Shown here: positions 7,340-12,529 of the stretch, piece after piece
How the letters are laid out: every line of letters begins with the position of its first letter
Numbering within the stretch: the stretch's first letter is position 1
DNA from: CAYLYM01 sp964387645
Lineage (GTDB): Bacteria > Calditrichota > Calditrichia > RBG-13-44-9
Reading direction: 5' to 3'
DNA: 12,529 nt
Assembly (NCBI GenBank): GCA_964387645.1
Contig: CAYLYM010000115.1
Location: 1-12,529 of the forward strand
Made by a program: the position numbers and the translations under genes
Notes under the pieces: model-generated
The model's input: only the letters and a program-made list of their open reading frames with translations
Told to the model about the DNA's origin: nothing
Databases searched by the model: none

Positions 7340-7774
7340 ATGAAAGAATATGTTATTACTATTGAGAATCAGGAATTTCATGTTCAGGTTAAAAAGTTGC
7401 GCACGGATACCGCCATTGTAGAGGTGAATGGAAAAGAGTATGAAGTAGGTGTAAGCCGCAGGCTGCGGCGGAACATTACCCCTTTGGAAGTTAAACCTGT
7501 TCTTAATGAAGAGCCTGAGAAAGTAACACAAATAAGTCCAGAAACAGCCACATCTACCGGTAATGTAATCACCGCCCCCCTTCCTGGTTTGGTTTTATCC
7601 ATTCTGGTAAAAGAAGGAGAAAAAGTGAGCACTGGACAAACACTCATTAAAATGGAAGCGATGAAAATGGAAAACGAAATCAAAGCCAATCAAGTAGGCG
7701 TGGTGGAAAAGATTTTAGTAAAAGAAGGCGATACTGTTCAGGAAAATACACCACTGTTGAGTTTCAGGGATTGA
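7340..7774 (+). CDS. mmdC: Biotin carboxyl carrier subunit of the decarboxylase
   Basis: Carries carboxyl-biotin from the carboxyltransferase to the membrane beta subunit. 144 aa: an N-terminal beta-rich segment (1-45), a linker of about 25 residues (50-75), and a C-terminal biotinyl domain (76-144). The biotin site EAMKMEN puts biotin on K109, and the hairpin-loop motifs APLPGLV and VKEGDTV flank it at the family spacing. The linker is short and lacks the Pro/Ala repeats found in many relatives. SD AAGG (7327-7330) lies 9 nt before the ATG. The gene ends 3 nt before the next ATG. Its biotin must be attached by a biotin ligase encoded elsewhere. A GC-rich inverted repeat GCCGCAG/CTGCGGC (7455-7469) falls in the codons for the Arg-rich SRRLRR stretch. 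Confidence 0.92.
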   Translation: MKEYVITIENQEFHVQVKKLRTDTAIVEVNGKEYEVGVSRRLRRNITPLEVKPVLNEEPEKVTQISPETATSTGNVITAPLPGLVLSILVKEGEKVSTGQTLIKMEAMKMENEIKANQVGVVEKILVKEGDTVQENTPLLSFRD

Positions 7775-7777
7775 ACT

Positions 7778-8905
7778 ATGGAGCATATTATCAATTTTTT
7801 ACAGGGTACAGGTTTTTATAATCTGACTTTTGGCAACCTTATTATGCTTGTAGTCGGTTGCATACTCCTCTATTTAGGTATTCGGAAGCATTATGAGCCT
7901 TTGTTACTTGTGCCAATTGGTTTCGGAATTTTGCTCGGAAATATTCCTTATGGCTCTGGATTGAATCTTGGTGTTTATGACGAAGGAAGCGTATTGTATT
8001 ATCTTTATTTTGGAGTTAGCAAAGGTATTTATCCCCCCCTTATTTTTCTTGGCATAGGGGCTATGACTGATTTTTCTGCATTACTTTCCAACCCGCGATT
8101 GGTGGTATTGGGAGCAGCAGCACAGATGGGAATTTTCTTAACTTTTCTAGGCGCTCTGATGTTGGGCTTTAACCCGGCTGAAGCGGGTTCTATTGGAATT
8201 ATTGGTGGAGCAGATGGACCTACAGCAATATTTCTTTCATCTCAATTGGCACCGCATCTTCTTGGTGCAATTGCCATAGCAGCTTATTCCTACATGGCAC
8301 TGGTTCCAGTCATTCAACCGCCAATTATGAAATTGCTGACTACTCCAGAAGAAAGGCGAATACGTATGAAACCATCACGCCAAGTTAGCAAACTGGAAAA
8401 AATTCTTTTTCCCATCGTCAGCTTTATCATAACTTCTTTCATAGCACCAGGAGCCATCGCACTTCTGGGAATGCTTTTTATGGGAAATTTACTAAAAGAG
8501 TGTGGTGTTACAGAAAGGTTGGCTAATAGTGCTCGGAATGCCTTGATTGACATCGTTACAGTTTTACTTGGTTTGAGTGTAGGGGCAAGTACTCAGGCCC
8601 GCATGTTTTTGACTCAAAAATCTATCGGGATTTTTATCCTGGGTGCCTTAAGTTTTGCCATTGCAACGGCCAGTGGTCTGCTGTTTGCGAAGTTTATGAA
8701 TCTTTTCTTGAAGGAAAAAATTAATCCATTAGTTGGTGCAGCTGGTGTTTCGGCTGTTCCGGATTCGGCCCGGGTGGTGCAAGTGGTGGGACAAAAAGAA
8801 GATCCCAGTAATTTTTTGCTCATGCATGCCATGGCTCCCAATGTAGCTGGTGTGATTGGTTCGGCAATTGCAGCCGGTGTCCTTTGGAGCATGCTATCTC
8901 CATAA
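7778..8905 (+). CDS. mmdB: Na+-translocating decarboxylase beta subunit
   Basis: Polytopic membrane subunit that decarboxylates carboxyl-biotin and couples this to Na+ export. 375 aa with many hydrophobic segments. The half-buried block GGADGPTA holds D146, and the C-terminal block NPLVGAAGVSAVPDSARVVQ holds N316, G320, S325 and R332. The distances 170, 4, 9 and 16 reproduce those among D203, N373, G377, S382 and R389 of Klebsiella OadB, residues shown to matter for Na+ movement. It is therefore expected to be a working Na+ pump. The start is 3 nt after the biotin carrier stop, with a weak SD CAGGGA overlapping that gene. Last gene of the operon. From this subunit alone, oxaloacetate or glutaconyl-CoA decarboxylase cannot be excluded; the alpha subunit supports methylmalonyl-CoA. 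Confidence 0.95.
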   Translation: MEHIINFLQGTGFYNLTFGNLIMLVVGCILLYLGIRKHYEPLLLVPIGFGILLGNIPYGSGLNLGVYDEGSVLYYLYFGVSKGIYPPLIFLGIGAMTDFSALLSNPRLVVLGAAAQMGIFLTFLGALMLGFNPAEAGSIGIIGGADGPTAIFLSSQLAPHLLGAIAIAAYSYMALVPVIQPPIMKLLTTPEERRIRMKPSRQVSKLEKILFPIVSFIITSFIAPGAIALLGMLFMGNLLKECGVTERLANSARNALIDIVTVLLGLSVGASTQARMFLTQKSIGIFILGALSFAIATASGLLFAKFMNLFLKEKINPLVGAAGVSAVPDSARVVQVVGQKEDPSNFLLMHAMAPNVAGVIGSAIAAGVLWSMLSP

Positions 8906-8933
8906 TCGTTTCCGTTGTGATAATAAAACAAAA

Positions 8934-8978
8934 AAGAACAAATAGTTCTTAGAGAAAGCTTACTCCTAAGTAATTCTC
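8934..8978 (+). terminator. Tandem hairpins after the decarboxylase operon, weak
   Basis: AAGAAC (8934-8939)/GTTCTT (8945-8950), then GAGAA (8952-8956) plus TTACT (8960-8964) pairing with AGTAA (8969-8973) plus TTCTC (8974-8978), with a 3-nt bulge. No T tract follows, so an intrinsic terminator is doubtful. The hairpins could instead act as a 3' stabilising element. Confidence 0.3.
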
Positions 8979-9076
8979 CGTTGTATGAAATTAGTAAGTT
9001 GAATTTTCTCTTTAAGTAATGTTGGACTAAAATCTACAGGAAATTTTAATCATTTACATGGCAAGCAATGCCATTA

Positions 9077-9642
9077 CTAAAATTTCCACTGGGTGGCAAA
9101 CCAATTCGCAGGATCGTCCATAAAATTATTTACTTTCCTCAAGGCGTCATAATGGGCTTCTTCACTCTTAACCAGAGCTGCTAAAAATTCCTTTACCTTA
9201 TCATCTTTGGTTTTTCTTACAGCTTCGGCATAGAAAAATTTGGTATAATTTTCCAAGTTAATAACCGTCTCGAAAATTTCCTCATCATCTACTCCGTGAC
9301 TGTTTAATTTTTCGATAGATTGAGTTAAATTTGATTTTATACGGTTGGATATTTGCTGTAATGTACATACTTCTCTAGAACTTTCTAAAGTAACTTTCTG
9401 CCAATTCCGCTTTGCTCCAATCGTTTAATATGCTTTGCAAATCTTCTTCAAGTAATCAAATTTATCAATTTCCAGGTGTCTTAATATGTGTTTTCCCTGA
9501 AAATTGATCGCTTTTGTGGCATCTAAAATTTAATTCTTTTTCCATCTCTAAAAAGTTATTTTTAAAACCCCTTCGATTTTCGGTAACTGTGATCTAATCA
9601 GGTTTAGAAACTTTCTTCTGTAGTTCTCGAAAAAAATTTCAT
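9077..9642 (-). pseudogene. Decayed ferritin-like (rubrerythrin-like) gene
   Basis: One minus frame is open for 115 codons (9424-9077) with no usable start. It ends in a ferritin-like/rubrerythrin-type four-helix signature: LENYTKFFYAEAVRKTKDD, a helix with SEEAHYDALRKV (ExxH), then DDPANWF and the TAG at 9077-9079. Upstream the same frame is broken by TAA (9425-9427), TAA (9530-9532) and TAG (9548-9550). Better protein continues in other frames between the breaks, for example LLEEDLQSILNDWSKAELAE (around 9390-9455) and NNFLEMEKEL (around 9535-9560), then returns to frame. The indels therefore come in compensating pairs, mostly at A/T runs. The intact protein would have had about 185-190 aa. 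A possible original ATG lies at 9642. Members bind di-iron and serve in oxidative or iron stress. The family assignment covers the C-terminal half only; the N-terminal half is unrecognised. True decay is favoured, but uncorrected indel errors are possible. Confidence 0.65.
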
Positions 9643-9956
9643 TTTATTTTTCGAAGTTTTTGTACATGTTATTTTTCTATGCAAGAGAAAAATCGAATTG
9701 ATTATAAGGGAAGGAATTATTCATTTTGCTTTATCTGTCTCCAACTTTGGATTAAATTGATTTTATCTATTTTCATGTTTTAGATAATAAAATCTTGGAT
9801 TATTAAAGGATTTTTAGAATATGAAAGCTTTTAAATAAACCGCAAAAGCCCAAAGGTACAAAATTTTTTCGTAAAATAATTTGGGAATATAAAATAGTCA
9901 TAAATATTTATTCGTTATTTTATAATTTTTCAAAGCTTTCAATAATAATAATTGTT
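9643..9956. other. Intergenic region, possible ABC gene promoter
   Basis: No coding frame or stable hairpin was recognised. TATAAT at 9921-9926 is a perfect -10 hexamer 60 nt before the ABC gene start, but the matching -35 position is poor. This is at most a weak promoter candidate. Confidence 0.35.
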
Positions 9957-9986
9957 GTGCCAACCGATACCGAGGTGCGAGGATCG

Positions 9987-10892
9987 ATGAAAGAGATTGT
10001 GCTGGAAATAGAGAATCTGGAAAAAACTTATGCTGGCCAGGCTCAGCCAGCTTTGACTGGAATAACTTTTGCTGTAAAGAGAAATGAGCGTGTTGGGATT
10101 ATTGGCGCTAATGGTTCTGGCAAGACCACACTTTTCCGTTTAATTTTGAATTTAATTCGCCCAGATAAGGGACGCATAAAATTGATGGGGCAAACAGATT
10201 TGGAACAGGCTAAAATACATGTGGGATTTGTTTCGGAACATCAAGAAGGGCTGGAAAATTTTACGCCAGATGAATTATTAGATTATGCCGGACAGATGGC
10301 CGGAATGCAGAAGTCGGAAATTCAGAAAAGAAAGGTAGAGTTGTTAGATTGGGTCGAATTAACAGATAAAAAAAACGATTTAGTGTCAGGTTTTAGTAAG
10401 GGAATGATTCAAAGATTACAATTGGCGTTGGCTTTAATTCATCAGCCAGAAATTTTGCTTTTTGATGAACCAATGTCTGGATTAGATCCATCAGGACAGA
10501 AAAGTTTGCGGTCCCTCATTAAAAAATTGAATGATCATACTTTTCTCTATGCTTCTCATAACCTCGACGAAATTGAAGATCTTTGTGACCGGGTAATCAT
10601 TTTAAAACAGGGCAAAATGATAAATGATCTTAAAATTGGAACTTACCAGCGTGAAATTTTTATTATTCGAGTAGATAAATCGATAAACTCGCTTTTAAAA
10701 AAGTTTCCTGCCATTGAGATTTGTCAGGTTTGGAATTTTTCTGATGGTCATGAATATGAGCTTTGTGCCGAAGTTCCCCTTTTTCAGGAATTTCTGGTAG
10801 CCTGTAAAGAAAAAAACATTCACATCAAGCGAATTCGTTCTCGTAACCTATTGGAAGATCTTTACGAAAAATTCGTTAAAAATGCTCATTAA
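9987..10892 (+). CDS. ABC transporter ATPase, ABC-2/drug-export type
   Basis: ATP-hydrolysing subunit of a probable exporter. Numbered from the ATG at 9987 (301 aa): Walker A GANGSGKTT (40-48), a variant signature SGFSKGM (134-140) in place of LSGGQ, Walker B ILLFDEP (156-162, E161), D-loop SGLDP, and H-loop H191 in YASHNLDE. The SKGM-type signature and the extra C-terminal domain of about 90 residues are typical of ABC-2-type subunits that pair with a separate membrane protein. No permease is present on either side, so the partner is elsewhere or lost. Start choice: a GTG at 9957 would add 10 residues but has no SD; the ATG at 9987 follows GAGG/GAGGA motifs (9972-9983). The gene converges with the small minus-strand gene, with 8 nt between stops. 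Substrate unknown. Confidence 0.92.
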   Translation: MKEIVLEIENLEKTYAGQAQPALTGITFAVKRNERVGIIGANGSGKTTLFRLILNLIRPDKGRIKLMGQTDLEQAKIHVGFVSEHQEGLENFTPDELLDYAGQMAGMQKSEIQKRKVELLDWVELTDKKNDLVSGFSKGMIQRLQLALALIHQPEILLFDEPMSGLDPSGQKSLRSLIKKLNDHTFLYASHNLDEIEDLCDRVIILKQGKMINDLKIGTYQREIFIIRVDKSINSLLKKFPAIEICQVWNFSDGHEYELCAEVPLFQEFLVACKEKNIHIKRIRSRNLLEDLYEKFVKNAH

Positions 10893-10900
10893 AAATAATA

Positions 10901-11122
10901 TTACCAACTACTTTTAGGCCGCCGTTTCCCAAATAGCACAGCGCAGGGAGCGTTTTTTGTGACATACTCTTTTAGTTGTTCACACCAAATGGCTAAATAA
11001 GTATGACAGGATCTTGAACCATCGATGTCACTATCTTTTGGAAAACGTGCGTGTTCACAACGCATATCGCAGAATTTGATTTGCGATGTTCTCACTCCGG
11101 CATTGAAACTATCTTTATCCAT
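10901..11122 (-). CDS. Small Cys-rich protein, possible metal binder
   Basis: 73 aa, no membrane segment or signal peptide. Five cysteines at 18, 22, 39, 47 and 60 (C-x3-C-x16-C-x7-C-x12-C) and a basic end (GKRRPK). The pattern CDMRCEHARFPKD, IDGSRSCHTYLAIWC and KNAPC has the look of a conserved family of small hypothetical proteins, and the Cys spacing suggests a Zn or Fe-S site; function unknown. AGG lies about 6 nt before the ATG. The coding look (no low-complexity bias, constrained Cys/Trp) supports a real gene despite its size. The plus-strand frame across 11051-11254 is considered the shadow. It converges on the ABC ATPase gene. Confidence 0.72.
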   Translation of the reverse strand: MDKDSFNAGVRTSQIKFCDMRCEHARFPKDSDIDGSRSCHTYLAIWCEQLKEYVTKNAPCAVLFGKRRPKSSW

Positions 11123-11319
11123 TTTTACCTGTGTTTTTATCTTCTTGTTTCATTTTTATCATTGGTCTTCGTATATTTATTACAATTATCTATGATTATT
11201 GCTATTACCCGTATAAGTAAAGTTAATTTTAAAATCGAAGAAAAAGAAGTGTGATTATAAAATTTTTAAAGAGAACTTTTTAAATGAACGAGAGGCATAT
11301 ATTCATTTGTTATTAAGGG
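11123..11319. other. AT-rich intergenic region upstream of two divergent units
   Basis: Upstream DNA of the Cys-rich gene (minus) and of the remnant at 11320 (plus). No convincing promoter, hairpin or coding frame was recognised. Confidence 0.35.
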
Positions 11320-11493
11320 ATGGATATTGAAAAACTTTTTCTGGAAATTAAAAAATTGAATGACTTTAATTTGTATAAAAACAAATAGTTGGGAATATAT
11401 TTCAATATAAAAAAGAGGAAGTTGAAATTATTCCCTAGCGAGAATCTATTTTTTGTGTTATTGTGGTTAGTAAAGGTTTTTATTAAATTTTAA
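11320..11493 (+). pseudogene. Probable decayed small gene with in-frame TAG
   Basis: One frame from the ATG at 11320 reads MDIEKLFLEIKKLNDFNLYK then NK, meets TAG at 11386-11388, and continues open to TAA at 11491-11493, ending PSENLFFVLLWLVKVFIKF. In the middle another frame gives more protein-like sequence (YFQYKKEEVEIIP), returning to the first frame at SENL. This suggests a compensating one-base loss near 11400 and gain near 11435. The gene would have encoded about 57 aa with a hydrophobic C-terminal helix. AAGGG directly abuts the ATG, too close for good initiation. No family is recognised, and chance cannot be excluded. Confidence 0.4.
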
Positions 11494-11598
11494 ATAGAGC
11501 GATTGAAATGCAAGCTGTATCACAGATTAAAAGGTATTGCTTATATATATTTGAAACTAAAATATAAAGAAAAAATAGAAAGAAATTAAAAAAGTTTT
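11494..11598. other. Leader region of the HAD gene
   Basis: A/T-rich; contains TATATA- and TATAAA-like strings (around 11541-11568) but no properly spaced -35/-10 pair. Confidence 0.3.
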
Positions 11599-11608
11599 AA
11601 GGTAGCAT

Positions 11609-12247
11609 ATGAAAGCATTGTTATTTGACTTTGATGGAGTATTAGTTAAAAGCATGGAAGACCATTTTGAGGGCTGGAAGAGAGCTTTGCTTGAATATGG
11701 TATCGAAATAGTACCAGAAGAATTGTACATGTTGGAAGGTCAGGGAGTAGTTGCTGTTGCCAATCAATTGACTCGAAAATTTAACTTACCATGGGAAGAA
11801 ACACCTATTATCATCGAAAAAAAACAGGCATATTATAATCAAATAAAAAAAGATGAGTTTTACCCTAATATATTGGATGTTTTGAGTTGGGCACGTGAGA
11901 AAAAGCTCAAAATGGCAGTGGTGACGGGAGGAAATAAAGAACGTGTTATGTCCACTTTGGAGAATTTTGGTTTAGTGGATTATTTTCAGGCGTTCATTAC
12001 CAGCGATGATGTCAAAGAAACCAAACCCAGCCCACAACCGTATTTGTTAGCTTCAATTGAACTGGGAGTGAGGCCGGAGGAATGTGTGGTTATTGAGAAT
12101 GCTCCGCTGGGTATACGAAGTGGAAAAGCTGCTGGTATGAAAGTTGTAGCTCTGACAACTACCTTAAAACCGCAATATTTACGAGAAGCGGATGTGGTGG
12201 TTAACGATATGTTAGAACTTTTGCAAGTATTGAAAAAATTATATTAA
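11609..12247 (+). CDS. HAD-superfamily hydrolase, subfamily IA (beta-PGM-like)
   Basis: Phosphatase or phosphoglucomutase-like enzyme of 212 aa, cytosolic. Motif I DFDGVL with the nucleophile D7 and acid/base D9; a helical cap (about 15-80) inserted after motif I, as in subfamily IA; motif II VVTGG (T106); motif III K139 in KPSPQPY; motif IV VIENAPLGI (E163, N164). Most relatives have Glu-Asp in motif IV, where Asp binds Mg2+; here it is Glu-Asn, a variant also found in some phosphoglucomutase-like HADs. The sugar-phosphate specificity cannot be told. SD AAGG (11599-11602) lies 6 nt before the ATG. Followed 17 nt later by a small gene, likely co-transcribed. Confidence 0.9.
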   Translation: MKALLFDFDGVLVKSMEDHFEGWKRALLEYGIEIVPEELYMLEGQGVVAVANQLTRKFNLPWEETPIIIEKKQAYYNQIKKDEFYPNILDVLSWAREKKLKMAVVTGGNKERVMSTLENFGLVDYFQAFITSDDVKETKPSPQPYLLASIELGVRPEECVVIENAPLGIRSGKAAGMKVVALTTTLKPQYLREADVVVNDMLELLQVLKKLY

Positions 12248-12264
12248 GAAAGAGTTTTGTTATT

Positions 12265-12474
12265 ATGGAAAAAAGCAGTAACGATGATGACCGAGATACT
12301 TTAGAATGGCAGGATTATAGCCGTAAAGATACTGAAGAATTAATTCTTCTTTATCTGGAGGACTATTACACATCGCTGGATGATTATTACCTTAAGGAAG
12401 CTTTTCAGATTGCCAAAGATGAAGGCATCGATATCCAAAAAATGCTACAACGGGCCAAAAGCCGGTTACATTGA
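12265..12474 (+). CDS. Small acidic hypothetical protein
   Basis: 69 aa, strongly acidic N-terminal half (Asp/Glu-rich, with DYSRKDTEELILLYLEDYY), then a predicted helix ending in basic KMLQRAKSRLH. It has no cysteines, signal peptide or membrane segment. Family not recognised. It follows the HAD gene by 17 nt with only a weak purine-rich SD (GAAAGAG, 12248-12254, 10 nt from the ATG), so translation may depend on coupling. The composition looks like a real protein. Confidence 0.65.
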   Translation: MEKSSNDDDRDTLEWQDYSRKDTEELILLYLEDYYTSLDDYYLKEAFQIAKDEGIDIQKMLQRAKSRLH

Positions 12475-12529
12475 ATCACATCGGGTTTTTTAACCTTGTC
12501 ATCCATCCATTTGTCATTTCTTGCAAAAT

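Noticed and set aside
11051..11254. Plus-strand 67-codon frame with a hydrophobic stretch
   Set aside because: It overlaps the Cys-rich minus-strand gene, has no good SD, and its composition is explained as the antisense of that gene plus A/T-rich DNA.
12451..12500. Possible terminator after the small acidic gene (GGTT-TTTT-AACC, GGGTTTTTT)
   Set aside because: The stem is only about four pairs and the T run lies inside the loop rather than after the stem.
12476..12529. Possible end of a minus-strand gene at the window edge
   Set aside because: Only about 17 open codons to the edge, with no recognisable motif; too short to call.

Overview
The window is AT-rich bacterial DNA with Shine-Dalgarno (SD) sites before most genes and one near-consensus sigma70-type promoter. 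Coding density is moderate: several AT-rich intergenic stretches of 250-550 bases contain decayed coding sequence. Gene content (Na+-pump biotin decarboxylase, catabolic-type glutamate dehydrogenase, proline dehydrogenase, 2[4Fe-4S] ferredoxin) suggests an anaerobic or facultative amino-acid/organic-acid user. The lineage cannot be fixed from sequence alone; an uncultured member of the FCB/Calditrichota-like groups is only a guess.

Layout. 1-47: terminator of an upstream gene. 609-815 (+): Alvin-type 2[4Fe-4S] ferredoxin with its own terminator (862-889). 1317-2231 (-): monofunctional proline dehydrogenase with a clear promoter. 2438-3712 (-): Glu/Leu/Phe/Val-family glutamate dehydrogenase, ended by a 10-bp hairpin at 2400-2427. 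About 3862-4875: an IS982-family insertion sequence whose transposase seems to lack the catalytic Glu and whose two possible starts lie in opposite arms of one stem-loop. 5350-8905 (+): compact four-gene operon for a Na+-translocating decarboxylase, most like methylmalonyl-CoA decarboxylase (alpha, delta/OadG, biotin carrier gamma, beta; order mmdA-D-C-B). 9077-9642 (-): decayed ferritin-like/rubrerythrin-like gene with several frameshifts. 9987-10892 (+): ABC-2-type ATPase with no permease in view, convergent with a conserved-looking Cys-rich small protein (10901-11122, -). 11320-11493 (+): probable decayed small gene. 11609-12247 (+): HAD phosphatase/phosphoglucomutase-like protein, followed by a small acidic protein (12265-12474).

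How the genes may work together (inference): proline dehydrogenase makes P5C, which after oxidation gives glutamate (the P5C dehydrogenase is not in the window). Glutamate dehydrogenase gives 2-oxoglutarate and NAD(P)H. Downstream succinyl-CoA/methylmalonyl-CoA could feed the Na+ pump, which releases propionyl-CoA and CO2 while exporting Na+. No clearly new defence or mobile system is visible. The more unusual items are the IS start-site hairpin, the missing transposase Glu, and the decayed genes whose indels compensate one another.
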